DNA from: Closterium sp. Naga37s-1
Taxonomy: Eukaryota; Streptophyta; Zygnematophyceae; Desmidiales; Closteriaceae
Reading direction: 5' to 3'
DNA: 64,000 nt
Assembly: GCA_947471745.1 (NCBI GenBank)
Contig: CANJKZ010000395.1
Coordinates: 1,460,930 to 1,524,929 of the forward strand
Position 1 is the first letter of the stretch; each line of letters begins with the position of its first letter. Below the pieces are notes generated by a model. The model had not been told where the DNA came from. It ran no database searches and saw nothing but the letters and a program-made list of their open reading frames with translations. The translations under genes were made by a program, and so were the position numbers. Of this stretch, positions 49,441 to 60,897 are shown piece by piece.

Positions 49441-51891
49441 GCCGCAGCCGCCACCGCAGCTTCCTCTAGAGCGGCGGTTGTTCCCACCTGTGAGTGGCTT
49501 GCGGGCCCTTGGCCTTTCCTCCTCTCCTCCTGTCCGCTCCCAGTCTCCTCCTGTGTTTGTTCCTCCGTTGCCTCCTCCTGACGACCGTCCGGCGGTCTGG
49601 TCTTCTCCTCCTCCTCAGTCTCCTCCTCCCTCTGTCCGTCGCGACTTGATCACTCGTTGTCCTCCGCGTGCTCGTCACTCGTCCCCTGTTACTGACCTCC
49701 ACACTGCCCTCCTTTGTTCGTCTCGTCGTCGTTCTCCTTCTCCTGTGTCCGTTCTCCCGTCTCCTCCTCCGTCCTCTCTACCTGCCCTCCCCACTCCTAT
49801 CTCTGACTACTACCGCGCTGTTCGTCCTGTTGCCGCACGTGTCCTCACCACTCTTGTCACCGACCCTCGTTTCCCTCCGTCGTCTGTCTCGGCTCTCACT
49901 GCCGCTGTCGCTGAGTTTGCTACCGCCAGCCGCCTTGACTACGCCACCCGTGTGGTGCCAGCTCCTCCCTACCATCCTCTGTCCGTCGGGGGTGGGTTTG
50001 CCCTTGGCTGTGACGTCCTAGAGGACAGAGAGTCTGAGCTGGAGTACTGGGCAGCCGCTTCTCCCTCTGTGTGTGCCATGCTGCTCTCCCCTGAGGGAGA
50101 CCCCGACGCCCTTGACATACCGACTCCTCGCACTTACCGCGAGGCAGTGTCAGGGGCGTGGGCCTCTCAGTGGAAAGCGGCTATGGACTCAGGGTTGGCG
50201 TCTTGGAGATCCACAGGCACCTACGTCGACGCAGTTCCCCCTCCCAGGGCGAACGTAGTCGATGGCATGTGGCTCTTCAAGGTGAAGCGGCCGCCTGGAG
50301 CACCGCCGGTGTTCAAGGCGCGCTACGTGGCTAGGGGTTTCAGTCAGCGTGAGGGAGTTGACTTCTTCCAGACCTTCGCCCCGACCCCGAAGATGACTAC
50401 TCTTCGGGTGTTACTCCACATAGCAGCGCAGCGAGACTACGAGCTGCACTCCCTCGACTTCTCCACTGCGTTCCTCCAGGGCCGACTGCACGAGGAGATC
50501 TGGCTGCGCCGTCCTCCTGGCTTCACTGACACCTTCCCACCTGGGACCCAGTGGAGCCTGAGGCGACCAGTCTACGGTCTCCGCCAGTCGCCCCGTGAGT
50601 GGCACGACACTCTTCGCTCCACGCTTTGTGACCTTGGGTTCAGCCCGTCCTCCGCCGACCCGTCGCTGTTTGTTCGAGCGGGTTCTACGCCTTTCTTTAT
50701 CCTTGTCTACGTCGACGACTTGGTGTTTGCTACAGCAGACAGGGCAGCCCTGGCTCAGGTGAAGTCCGAACTGCAGAAGAGACACAAGTGCACTGACCTG
50801 GGTGAGCTGCAGCGCTACCTTGGCCTGCAGATCACCCGGGACAGAGCCGCTCGCACCATCACACTGACGCAGTCACACATGGTGCAGCAGGTCCTTCGGC
50901 GGTTCCACTTCCAGTTCTCCACCACACAGCCCACTCCTCTTGCTGTTGACCACAGACTCACGGGCCCCTTTCCTGACGAGCCCTTTGAGTCCAGTGGACC
51001 CTACGCAGAGCTGGTGGGCTGCCTCATGTACCTGATGACTTGTACTCGACCGGACCTCGCCTTTCCACTCAGCATCCTTTCTCGCTTTGTTGCGACTGGG
51101 AGACACCGCCCTGTCCACTGGACAGCTGCTGTGAGGGTGGCGAAGTACCTGGCGACTACATCAGGCTTGGGGCTTGTGCTTGGAGGGACTCAGCCAGTGG
51201 CGTTGACTGGTCACTGCGACTCTTCCTACGCTGACGACGTGGAGACTCAGCGTTCGACTCAGGGTTACTGCTTCAGTCTGGGAGCTGGTGCTGTGTCGTG
51301 GAGGTCTACACGGTCGTCGTCTGTGGCTACTTCCAGTGCAGAGGCAGAGATCTACGCTGGTGCCATGGCGGCACAGGAGCTTCGCTGGTTGACCTTCTTG
51401 CTCACTGACCTTGGTGAGCGGCCTCGCTCTGCACCGACCTTGTACGCTGACAACAAGGCCATGATCCTCCTGTGTCGAGAGCCTCGACTGGAGAGCAGAG
51501 TGAAGCATATTGACGTGAGGTACTTCCTCCTGCGAGAGCTGCAGCGACGCGGTCAGGCACGCCTGGACTTTGTGGCCTCAGAGGCCAACACTGCAGACGT
51601 CTTCACCAAGGCCTTGGCGCTTGGTGACCACCACAGGTTCTGTGTGCAGTTGGGGCTTGTTGAGGTAGGCCCTCGGTTGGTGTAGTCCTGTTGCTTGCTC
51701 TGCTTGTTGTGCTTTGTATTTATATCCTAGTGAACTCTTGAACTGGCCTTGTGGCCGCTTGCTTGCGCTCGGAATTTGTGTGGTGTCCTTGAGATCCACC
51801 CTGAGCTTGCCTTGGTTCTTGGTTTGACTGGTCTTGTGACCGTTTGTTCACCTTGCTTGCTTTGATGCCCCTCACTTAGCCTATGGGGGTG

Positions 51892-52020
51892 TGTCAAATG
51901 TTGAACATTGATATGATAGGCTATAGTGAGTTGCACTCTAGGGGGTACAGCTTCTAGGGTTGCTCATTTGTACCCCATTCGTTTCTATTCCAATCATTCC
52001 GTTGTTCGCTAACTTTGAGA
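51892..52020 (+). repeat. 3' LTR of copia element C
   Basis: 129 bp, identical to 44796-44924; followed by the target duplication AGGGC at 52021-52025. Confidence 0.93.
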
Positions 52021-52198
52021 AGGGCGCCCTTTCCCTCATTGACTCGTCGGTCAGCCAATGTACGCACCATGCAATGGCACAGCAGGAATCTCCGTTCAAA
52101 GCCCCCTCCTGTGCCTCCTGTGCCTCGAATTGCTCTCGGTAACAAATGTGCTGCCATGGGAACAGGGTGGCGATTAGGGCGGGCTGGATGGCACGTGG

Positions 52199-53156
52199 TC
52201 AGGAGGCGGAGAGGAAGGGCGGCAGCACATGAACGCCCTGGGCGAGAGGCAGCTTCACTGCCTGCACCACGGCTGACAGAGGCATGCCCCTGCTCCCCGC
52301 CCCCTCACCCGCACCCTCGCCCGCACTCTCGCCCGCTGCTTCACTGCCCCCACTGGCAGAGGCGTTGGTAGGAGGCGCAGGGCTGTAGAAGTGGGGGAAG
52401 TGACCCAGGTCCGGCACAGGCTCGTACACCAGACCTGATCCGAGCTGCAACGCACGGAGGAGCGGACAGGGGATTCGGGCAAGGCAAGGAAGCAGCGTGA
52501 AGCAAGCGACTGAAGAGGGTGGTACATGAGAAGCGGGCGGGGCGTTGACATGGAGAGAGCTCAGCATGCCCACCTATCTCGGCCTCTCTCCCGCACTGCC
52601 GTATCCTTCCCTTCCCATGTCTGCCTCATCCCGCCACCCTCTCGCTCACACCTGGCCCATAATGGCTCCCCGCTTCACTGCCCTTCACACCTCCAATGCA
52701 TTCTCTTCCCTCTCACTGCCACGCGCACTCCCTTATCTCCCCACTGCCCCACCCTTCTGTTCCCCCCTTCCTTCCCGGGCCCTACTGTCTCCCCCGCGCG
52801 TGCGCTCACCGCATGTGCGCGGATCTGCAGCAGCATGAGATCGTCCCTCCCCGGGAAGAACATCAGCAGCGTGCCGCCCACCTGCCACGCAAGCAAAAAC
52901 CACGGGCAGCAGTAGCAGCAGCATCAGCAGCAGCGGCGAGGATTACTGTCTCTGAAAGTGGATGTGCGAATGGGAGCATTATGGCGGGGCGTCACCGTGG
53001 ATGGACCTGGTCGGCCGTGCTCAGGTGGATGAACCCGCTCTGCTTGTCGAAATCGCTACCCACGAAGCATCCAGCTGCTTGCGCCTCGCGCCATTCTGCT
53101 TCCGGGCTAATCCGGTACACAAACTCGTGCTGAGGTGCTACTGCCTGCTCCGCCAT
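52199..53156 (-). CDS. DUF952 family protein, 3 exons
   Basis: A 155-residue protein of the DUF952 family, whose biochemical role is not established. Minus-strand exons are 53156-53007, 52881-52810 and 52444-52199, all GT-AG and all phase 0. The model starts MAEQAVAPQHEFVYRIS. Family features in order are W and the small-residue stretch EAQAAGCF (residues 22-31), GFIHLSTADQV (41-51), the TLLMFFPGRDDLMLL segment (54-68), and FPHFY near residue 90 followed by a C-terminal VVQAVKLPL stretch. A Gly/Ala/Glu-rich insertion (about residues 98-118) separates FPHFY from the last strand. Length is slightly above the usual 110-130 residues because of that insertion. It lies in the same orientation as the GNAT gene, from which element C now separates it. 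Confidence 0.87.
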
Positions 53157-53752
53157 GCCGTACGCGATATGCCTGTGCGATATGCCTTATGTAGACGCAC
53201 GGAGAGGGATTTAGATCACCCTACACAGTCTCGATGCTTGTTGTTATGATTTCGCGGGTGTCACAAACGAGCTGTGAAAGTCCTAAAGACGTAAAACGGG
53301 AAAAAACCATGGCAGAATTGAGCTAGGCAACCGAACCAGACTAACGCAGCGCATCGGAGGATCTCCGATAAAGTACGGTTACAGCTAGGAATTATAATTC
53401 CTTACACTTGTTTTGGGCGTGCAACCATTCTGATTTTCCATTTGCAGTGCAGATGATGGGCGCGATACCTTTCAGGTTTACCGCTGTTGCCAACATTGCA
53501 TGAGTTTTGGGAAAAGAAGAAAAAAAACTACTAACGCTATTCCATCATTTTTAAGCACGGTTGTTGTTCGGGCCACCACGAGGAACTACTATGGTATCTC
53601 AATTCAGCTCCTACATTCTCTGGAAACTTCATTGCTACTGTGAGCCAAGAAGACCAAGAACACCTTGATAGCAGCCTAAGAGCATACTGTACAGTCCCCC
53701 CAAGTATAAGCATGCAGACTGTTGACCGGCCAAGTCGTGAAGATAAGCTAAG
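53157..53752. other. Intergenic between DUF952 and the F-box/LRR gene
   Basis: AT-rich compared with the rest of the window; no open frame, repeat or RNA gene is supported. It should contain the DUF952 promoter and the 3' end of the F-box gene transcript. Confidence 0.5.
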
Positions 53753-56326
53753 TTACTCGACAGCAACGTCCGTCCTCAAGTCATACATTTGCTGAAAGCC
53801 ACATTCCTGCTCCTCACCCACACTGCCAATCGCAACCTCACTCCCTTTCACCCCCAAGAACCGCAGCAGTTTGAGATCAGTCAAACCCTCTGGCAGCACC
53901 TGCAACTGCTCGCACTTTCCCAAGTAGAGCCACCTCAGCCTGGTCAGCTGGGCAACGCTTGGAAGGGTGCGGATGCATGTGCCCTCAGCGTTCAGCTGGT
54001 GAAGGCACGTGAGGCGCGTGAGGGAGGTGGGGAGGTTCTGCAGTGCTGAGCAGTGGGACAGGCACAGCCTTCTCAGCCTGGATAAGGCACCGATTCCATC
54101 TGGGAGGGAGGCGAGCTGGGAGGTGTATCCTACGTCCAGCGATGTGAGGTGCTGCAGCCGCGTGATGCTGTGTGGCAGCTCTGTCACTCCCTCACTGCTG
54201 CGCAACTGCAGCTTCCGCAACTGCGGCAGATCGCACCCGAGGTGGAGTGGAAGCTTCTGAATCCGGTTTCCAAAGGAGATCTTCAAGACGCGAAGCTGGG
54301 GGAAAGGAAACCGAGAAAAGGGGAACTCCTTAACGGCCTGTCCAATGGTTAGATCCAAATACTCCACATGCTCCAGGTTTTTCAAATCAGGCGAGCTGCT
54401 GCTGCTGCTGCGACTGCTGCTACTGCTGCTGCAATTGCTGCTGCAGATTCCGGCTGCTCCTTGTCCTGCGCCCTCCAGATTCAGAGTTAATCTCCTTAGA
54501 TTCGTCAGCATGGAGAGATCTGGTAAGGAGGGGACTCGGTGGGGGAGCTCTAAGCTGAGAACCTCAAGAGAGCGAGGCAGCAAGTGAGGAGGTTCAGTGC
54601 GCACGTGACAACCTGCCAGGTCCACCTGCTTGAGCCTCGTCAGGTTGTGCAGGCTCCCTGCTGCTATCGAAGCGAGGGGACTGCAATGCTCAATGGTGAG
54701 GATCTGGAGGCCCGTGAGAGCAGTGAAGGACGCTGGCAGCCTCTTCACAGGACAGGAACTGATGTGCAGCTGCTGCAGGTTACTGAGCTTGCCTAGATCC
54801 CCAGGAAGGTCTCCCTCCATCAGGCACCTGTCCAGTTCCAACCGAGTCAAGCTAGTCAACTGGGGGAGTGAGGGCAGGAGCTGCTGTACGGAAACACTCC
54901 TCAAATAAAGTGTATGGAGTCGAGGGAACCCTGCAATGCTGTCCGGAATCGGGTACTCGTACTCTTCCGTGTGCATGATGCAGAGGGTCTGGAGCGATGT
55001 GAGGTTGCAAAAATCGTCAGGCAATTGGTCCATCTCACCACATTCGGTCAGGATGAAAGTTTCCAGGGATGTGAGTTGGCAGAAGGAGTCTGGAAGCTCG
55101 CGGAAATACAGAGCGTCCAGCACCAATGTTTTTAAAACAGGCAGCTGCCCGAAATTCTCCGGCAGGCTGTAAAAGTATTCGCAGGAGGAGATGATCAAAG
55201 TCTCCAAATTGCTGAGGGAAGTGAAGCTCTCGGGCAGCTCGGAAAACATCTCGCACTCGAGAATGGAGAGCTCCCGAAGGCGCGGCAGCAGCTGTGCAAT
55301 GTCGTCACGAAGGCCCATCCGCCGTTCATAGTGGGAGATGAGCAGCCGCTCCACGCTGCTGCTCGCCGCTCCCGACGGGAACAACTCGGGACAGCATCCT
55401 CGGAATTCCAGCGACTTTAACTTGGGAAGCTGTGCGATGGGGAGAGCAGCCGGGTGATCAACTTGCGTTGCTTGCGAGATGGAGATGCTGGTGAGGCTGC
55501 GCAGGCGAACGAGGTTGGAGAGCTGCTGACGCGTGAGTTTCAAGGATGCAATAAGGAGGGTGGTGAGGGAACTGAGATTCGCCAGATCAGGAGCTTCTAA
55601 CGCGGATGCGTCCGTCAGTACCAGCGTGTGCAGATCCGTGAGCTGGAAGAAGGAAGCCGGTAGCTTAGCGTTTGGATGGAGGCAGTAAAGGGAGAGCTGC
55701 TGCAGCTGAGAGCAACGCTGGAAGAAACAATCTAAGCCGGATTCCGATACGGGGTGAAGATCAATTCTGGAATCGCAGTAAGGATCATCACTGCCCAGCG
55801 TATGCGTGATTCCACGTCCTACGTGGAGGGCTGTCAGCTTGGGCCCGCATGACGTGGCGAGGTGGGTGAAAAACGCGTCGTCTAGGGTTTCCACGCTGCC
55901 GTCGCTCAGATGGAGATGGGAGAGATTCGCGAAGCAGGCGACCGCGTTCGAAAGGTCCTGGAGAGAAACGACGATGTTCTTCCTGACGAAAAGCGTGGTG
56001 ATGTAACTCCGAGTAATCCTTCGCCAGCGGCGGCAGACGGACGCAATGAGGAGATTTCGCGCGGCGTCTGCGAGTATAGGAGTGGGTAACGACTGTAACG
56101 GAATCTTGTCGTCCGCACGGTAATCGTGGTCGAATGCGGGATGGATGGGGGGATCTACGGAAGGGTCCGCATAGATGAACCTGGGCTCCGGATGCAACAC
56201 GGCCCATAACGCGTCGCTCGCAGATTTGCATGTGGACGTCGACGGCTGCTGATTGGAGGAGGAGTGCCAGAAGATCCTGACGAGGATCTCGTCGGGAAGA
56301 CTATGGATAGGGCAGCGGTGCTCCAT
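53753..56326 (-). CDS. Intronless F-box/leucine-rich-repeat protein, 857 residues
   Basis: Probable substrate-recognition subunit of an SCF ubiquitin ligase. An F-box begins at residue 8 (SLPDEILVRIFWHSS). Its second half (LLIASVCRRWRRITRSY, about residues 92-108) is displaced by some 65 residues of Ser/Pro/Asp-rich sequence. From about residue 130 to 840 the protein is a long run of leucine-rich repeats of the LPxxFxxLxxLxxLxL type, resembling the LRRs of plant disease-resistance proteins, but no NB-ARC or TIR domain is present. A serine-rich insertion near residues 640-660 ([18 protein letters not shown]) interrupts the LRRs and derives from a GCT/GCA-rich tract at about 54399-54455. The start chosen is the first ATG. 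No intron is needed, unlike its neighbours. Confidence 0.85.
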   Translation of the reverse strand: MEHRCPIHSLPDEILVRIFWHSSSNQQPSTSTCKSASDALWAVLHPEPRFIYADPSVDPPIHPAFDHDYRADDKIPLQSLPTPILADAARNLLIASVCRRWRRITRSYITTLFVRKNIVVSLQDLSNAVACFANLSHLHLSDGSVETLDDAFFTHLATSCGPKLTALHVGRGITHTLGSDDPYCDSRIDLHPVSESGLDCFFQRCSQLQQLSLYCLHPNAKLPASFFQLTDLHTLVLTDASALEAPDLANLSSLTTLLIASLKLTRQQLSNLVRLRSLTSISISQATQVDHPAALPIAQLPKLKSLEFRGCCPELFPSGAASSSVERLLISHYERRMGLRDDIAQLLPRLRELSILECEMFSELPESFTSLSNLETLIISSCEYFYSLPENFGQLPVLKTLVLDALYFRELPDSFCQLTSLETFILTECGEMDQLPDDFCNLTSLQTLCIMHTEEYEYPIPDSIAGFPRLHTLYLRSVSVQQLLPSLPQLTSLTRLELDRCLMEGDLPGDLGKLSNLQQLHISSCPVKRLPASFTALTGLQILTIEHCSPLASIAAGSLHNLTRLKQVDLAGCHVRTEPPHLLPRSLEVLSLELPHRVPSLPDLSMLTNLRRLTLNLEGAGQGAAGICSSNCSSSSSSRSSSSSSPDLKNLEHVEYLDLTIGQAVKEFPFSRFPFPQLRVLKISFGNRIQKLPLHLGCDLPQLRKLQLRSSEGVTELPHSITRLQHLTSLDVGYTSQLASLPDGIGALSRLRRLCLSHCSALQNLPTSLTRLTCLHQLNAEGTCIRTLPSVAQLTRLRWLYLGKCEQLQVLPEGLTDLKLLRFLGVKGSEVAIGSVGEEQECGFQQMYDLRTDVAVE

Positions 56327-58379
56327 TTCCTAACGTGGAAAAGGCCGATGGTGCGAGCCGACGCGACGAGGGCGCGCCGACGCAAATGCGCGACGAGAGA
56401 GCGGGGTTTGGTAGGACTGGAACACCAGCAGCGGCTAAGATAACGAAACTAACTGGAGAAACTGCCTGCTGGAGCCTCCATGCGAGCTTGTAGAAGCATT
56501 CTCTTGTTATGTTTCTGTTCTCCGCCAATCCAGCCTGGGCAATATACCTTGGCGGAGGACGAAGTCATGCGGTGCGTTTTGCCAGGCATTCGTTTTCCTA
56601 ACTGTGCGAAAACCGCAGTAGGGTGCGGAGGCTGGTACACCTGATGCTCGTTTGAGCTCCCCAATGTCGTCTTGTGAAGAGGGCGCTTAAGTTATACTTG
56701 CGTTTCGCATAGGTTTCGTCAAATCGCAGCTTGCAAAAAAAGGGCTTATAGAAACATTGTAACTTATTCGTTGACACTTTGACTTCGGTCTCTTCAGTTT
56801 GACTTCGGTCTCTTCGTTACCATTGGTTCATGATCACTGCACCTTGCTCGGGGGGATTGTAAGGTGGGTGCAACTTGCCGGTACAAAAAACACGGGTGCA
56901 GACTTTCCATCCGGTCCAGGAAAAATTCGCGCGCAGGGGTTGAGCATCGTGTGTAGTGCACAACGCGCAAGGGAACCCTTCACAGCGAAGCCCATCCAGG
57001 AATGACGTTTGCCTGGCAATTCAGAAGTTGACCTTCTATCCACTCTCACCAATGAGTTCCATTTCTATGAATGCAACACTTACAGAATGATTGTCACTAG
57101 TATCATCTTCTCCCTTTGCCATCCATGAAAAGCTTGGATGCTGCCATGGATGCTGCCTAAAAAAAAAGGTTATATTTTTGTGCGGCATGCCCAGACGTGA
57201 TCGCTTAGTCATTTTTGGTAGAAAGCCCGCATGGGCTTGCTTACGGGGGGTTATGATAATTTTCTTCTATTAATTTGGTTTTCATACATTCTTTCTAGTA
57301 CCGTACTTCATCATTACAACATAAACAAATGCCTCTCAAATCGTACAGCTCATCTGCTGCCTCGTACAGAGAAGCCTATTTACTGGAGCTGGTGCAACGG
57401 GCTGAAGGATACGGAGTGGGTGGCGGAACATGAACACTGGCGAGCGGGATAGGCATTCAGCAGGTGTGCAACGGTGCGGTGTCATGGTAGGGAGTATGGC
57501 CCGGCCTGATGGTGGATTGCATGTCAAGCACAACAGTGCAAGGGAGGCAGGAGCGGGGAGTCGTTAGATTGTGACACGGTGAGAGAGGGTATTCGAGGAG
57601 AAGCTAGAGTGGAGAACACAAGGCACTACATGTAGAGAAAAGGCAGAAGAACCTCACTGCTGGCAGAAGAACGCAGCAGCAAGGATTGTGCAAGCCGCCC
57701 AGTGCAGTGCGCTGCACATGCCATGGTTGGAATGAGATGGGATAGATGCAAGCCATGCCACACGCAAGTACTAAAAGAACCAATCTTATGTGTGGGCCTT
57801 GCCTGAGTGATATGGAAGAGCGTGCAGGCAGGGTGTGTGGGGGGCACGTCTGCAGCAGCGTGCTCCCTGTGGCCGCACACAGGCACTCTGCTCCCCTGGC
57901 GGGCATGCGCGGGCAGGTGCGCATGTGCTGCTTGCGATGGGCACATCCAGCATGCGGAGAAGAGCTGTGGTGGCGCATGTTGCGCTGAGAGCACAGGGAG
58001 ACACGGAGGAGGGGCAGAAGGGCAGGGGGGCAGGGGAGAGATTGGGGGTGGTTGGAAGCAAGTGGACGTGCACATGGGATGGGTGAGAAGACCGTGGCAT
58101 GTCGCATGTGGTGCAGGGCAGACTCTGGAGACAACAGACATGATGAGGCAGCGATGGTTGACAGATACAGGGGGTGACACACCGATAGAGAGAGGAAGTG
58201 AGAGGAGTGAGATTGCATGCACTTCAAGTTCAGTTGGCAGCACAGTACTTGCATAACAGCAGTGCAAAGCCGTGCGTGAAAGTGCAGGTTTAGTGACGAC
58301 TAGGGGTGTGATGAGGGAAGGTGGCAGGCGCATGCAGGGCGTGATGAGAAAGGGCTGGAGCAGGGTGGGAGTGACTCAC
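56327..58379. other. Region between the F-box gene and the last recognised XRCC2 exon
   Basis: No independent gene is supported. The left part (56327-57100) should be the F-box gene promoter. The right part probably contains the 3' end of XRCC2, including any last exon, but no stretch matching the XRCC2 C-terminus was recognised. Frames at 57600-58330 are cysteine- and proline-rich with no family signal. Confidence 0.45.
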
Positions 58380-60733
58380 TGGGAGCACACTGGGACTGGG
58401 AAGGTTGGAGGGAGTCAGAGGGCGAAAATGGGCCGGCGAGGGAGAGGCGGTGCGAGACAATGGCCTGCAGAGCGGGGCGTGGAGGGAGATGTGGAGCTCA
58501 AGGGAGGACGTAGAAATGGCAGGCAGTAACGAGGCGGATGACAGGCTGATGAGGCTGGCTCGCTGGCAGCGCATCTACATCCTGCAACAAGGGACGTGGC
58601 TCACACAGGACAAGAGCTGCCTCCCAGCACTGCAGTGAGCAACTGATATGAGTGGTGGCACCCAATGCGACAGGGACATGCGCGCATGGACGAGTGAAAT
58701 TGTGGTGACCCGTGGGTGGTGAGCATGCAGCAGGGAGGCATGGACAAGCTCCATGTATTCACGGTGGAAGAGGTGAGTAGAGCACTCACACCCGTGAGAC
58801 TGCTTACATGCTCATGCTGCTGCTCACCGCAACATCAAGAGCTGCCTAAAATAGTATCACCAACGCTCTGCTCTTGCGCGCCACGTCATGTGAGTGAGTG
58901 GCTGCTACCAAAGCGTGTAGATGAAGCCATGAACACTGGCAGCATTGCCACATACCACACCGTGCACAGCTCTTCCCATCCCCCCCAACCCCCGCGCACC
59001 TGCCATGCAGCAGGCATGTACTCGCGTGGGGGCACATGCACTGGCACCACGGGGGCAGCAGCAGCCTCGCCTGGCACATTGGATGGGTCACGTGCTGCAG
59101 TGGCAGTAGCAGCAGGGGGCAGAGAGCGAGCACCAAAGATGGCAGTGCGGGCAGCAACCACAGCCACCCCGTGCGACTGTGACAGCTGCTGTAACTCCCG
59201 TGCTGCCACCTCTGCAGCTGTCACCCACGTCAGCAGCTTGCCTCCATGGTCGCTGGGGAGAAAGGACGAAGGGAAGGAGGGGATGAGGGCGAGAGGGCGA
59301 CGCGGAGGAGACAAAGAGCCGGCTTGAGACAGCATGTGAGCAATAGGTGCCTGGTGCGACTGTTTGAGACTGCAGGCAGCCACATGGGATGCAGGCTGGG
59401 TTTGAGGAGTGAGGGATGTGCCAGCAGCAGGAGAGAGGGGTGCAGGTGCGCAAGGGCATGGCGTGAGCAGGTAGGTGGAGGCAACGCAGCGGCATGCATA
59501 CCTTGGTGCGTGGGCCGGAGGAACAGCCCGGTCCAACCAGTAGAACGCCCCGATGCTGTTATGCCCATGCAGGGCGGGGACGAGGGACGAGGGAGGAAAT
59601 ACCGTGTGAGAGATGATTTGAGCTGTGGTGACCCCATGATGGGAAAGAGGTGAGGCCATTACAAGTGATGGCCCCACCACCTAAGCACAGGAATACGAAG
59701 AACAGTGACAAGAAGGCATCATTGTAGGATGACGATTATGTTTGGAGCACACATGCATGGCAGAGGCATGCACGAGAGGAGAGGCGATAAGGAATGGAGA
59801 GGCGATATGGAATGGAGAAGCGATAAGGAATGGAGAGGCGATAAGGAATGGAGAGGCGATATGGAATGGAGAAGCGATAAGGAATGGAGAGGCGATAAGG
59901 AATGGAGAGGCGATAAGGAATGGAGAGGCGATATGGCATGGAGAGGCACACACGAGTCAATGAGCAGCAGAGGAGGGCAGTGGTTGAGATGAGACGGCAT
60001 GCCATGCTGCCCTGCATTGGCCTCTGGGCTAAACCAACTCCACTGCGCCATGTGCCCCCCCTCAGCAGCACCCCACCCTGCATCCCCATGCTGCATTGCC
60101 ACATCCCCTGCACCCACGCCCTCCTCGCCCTGCACCCCCCTCGCCTCGCCTGCCCCCATGCCCTCCATTCTCTCCACCTGCTCCCTCGCATCGCCATCTC
60201 TCGCCCCTCCGCCCACGCCTGCATTCACCCCTGCACCGATGCTGCCCATGCCAGCGGGGTGCTGCTGCTGCTGCTGCTGCTGTGCGTGCCACGAGGGCAG
60301 CAGTGACGACACAGACTGCAGGCAGGGCACGCAGGGGAGAGCGTGGCAGCGCATGGGCGCCCGTGCGCATGAGTAGAGTGCTGGGAATACAGAGGGGGTG
60401 AGCAGGACGTAAGGAGAGAGGAGAGTGGGAAGCGAAGTGTGGGGAAGGAGGCAGTGCAGGGTTGAAGGGTTGGGGAGCAGGTAGTGAGAGGCCGTGTGGG
60501 GTATGCATGCAGGTATGGGAAGATTCGGGCATGGGAAAACGAGGGGGAGGGGTATGGCATGGCATGGCAAGGCATGGTGTAGAGTGCACCTTGAGGCATG
60601 CGAGCCAGTGGCATGTGTTGCGGCATGGCACGAGATGGAAGCGACGCAGCGCTGCTTGCATCAAGCCCTCCACGCGCTGCTGCTGCTGCTCGCACGCTTG
60701 TGTTGGCGAGCCCCCCTCAGCGTTAAGCACGCA
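58380..60733 (-). CDS. XRCC2: XRCC2-like RAD51 paralog, 3' part (5' exons outside window)
   Basis: RAD51 paralogs assist strand exchange in homologous recombination. Minus-strand exons are 60733-60590, 60315-59954, 59555-59502, 59252-59000 and 58464-58380. They are GT-AG with consistent phases and give about 299 residues. Exon one aligns with the segment before the Walker B strand (ALRRFHLVPCRNTCHWLACLK; human CMKRF...LATLK). The Walker B strand and signature cross the second junction as PLLLID-SIGAFYWLDR. Exon four gives an ARTAIFGARS strand and ends REYMPAAWQ, and the next begins AIVSHRL; this is the plant REYMPSVWQ...VTHR region. The Walker A exon must lie upstream beyond the 19-bp array. 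Insertions include a CAG-encoded Gln run and a Gly/Glu-rich stretch in exon two. The C-terminus is unresolved: exon five may read on to a stop near 58304 or splice further. Confidence 0.82.
59771..59950 (-). repeat. 18-bp minisatellite in an XRCC2 intron
   Basis: About ten units of GGAATGGAGAGGCGATAA (plus strand; some with GATATG or AGAAGC). In gene orientation it begins about 8 nt after the donor at 59953, again next to a 5' splice site. It is open in several frames because 18 is a multiple of three. Confidence 0.92.
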
Positions 60734-60897
60734 CTGAAGAGCACAGCACAGGGAAAACGCAGGGGTGGACACACATGCACGGCGGACGGGGGGACAGCAA
60801 TTGGGGGAAGGGGGAGGGGGGCGTCGGGGAGCCGAGCGGAGAGCCCACAGGAGCAGAGCAGCAACAACCTCCTGCAGCTTCCCACGCATTGCCTCAT

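Larger units (their letters stand above)
44796..52020 (+). mobile_element. Ty1/copia element C, plus strand, complete with both LTRs
   Basis: Identical 129-bp LTRs (44796-44924, 51892-52020) are flanked by AGGGC (44791-44795, 52021-52025). A primer site TGGTATCATGAG follows the first LTR, and CTATGGGGGTG precedes the second. The leader (to about 46670) contains a 25-bp minisatellite. Protein parts are a short gag-like segment with a zinc-finger region (46680-47000), protease DSGAS (near 47220), integrase (about 47690-48560), a spacer with glycine-rich and CAG tracts (48820-49440), reverse transcriptase with YVDD (about 50110-50900) and RNase H (about 51180-51680). It is related to A and B but forms its own family. 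Identical LTRs imply a recent insertion; it looks nearly whole, with few breaks. It landed between the GNAT and DUF952 genes. Confidence 0.93.

Noticed and set aside
58720-58770. Minus-strand REYMELVHA, resembling the REYMPAAWQ motif of XRCC2
   Set aside because: The similarity stops after four residues. The real motif is in exon 59252-59000 and connects in phase to AIVSHRL at 58464.
60738-60897. Possible extra XRCC2 exon (HEAMRGKLQEVVAALLLWAL, minus strand) at the edge of the 19-bp array
   Set aside because: It has an acceptor-like left edge but no recognisable match to XRCC2 and no convincing donor. It was left as intron.
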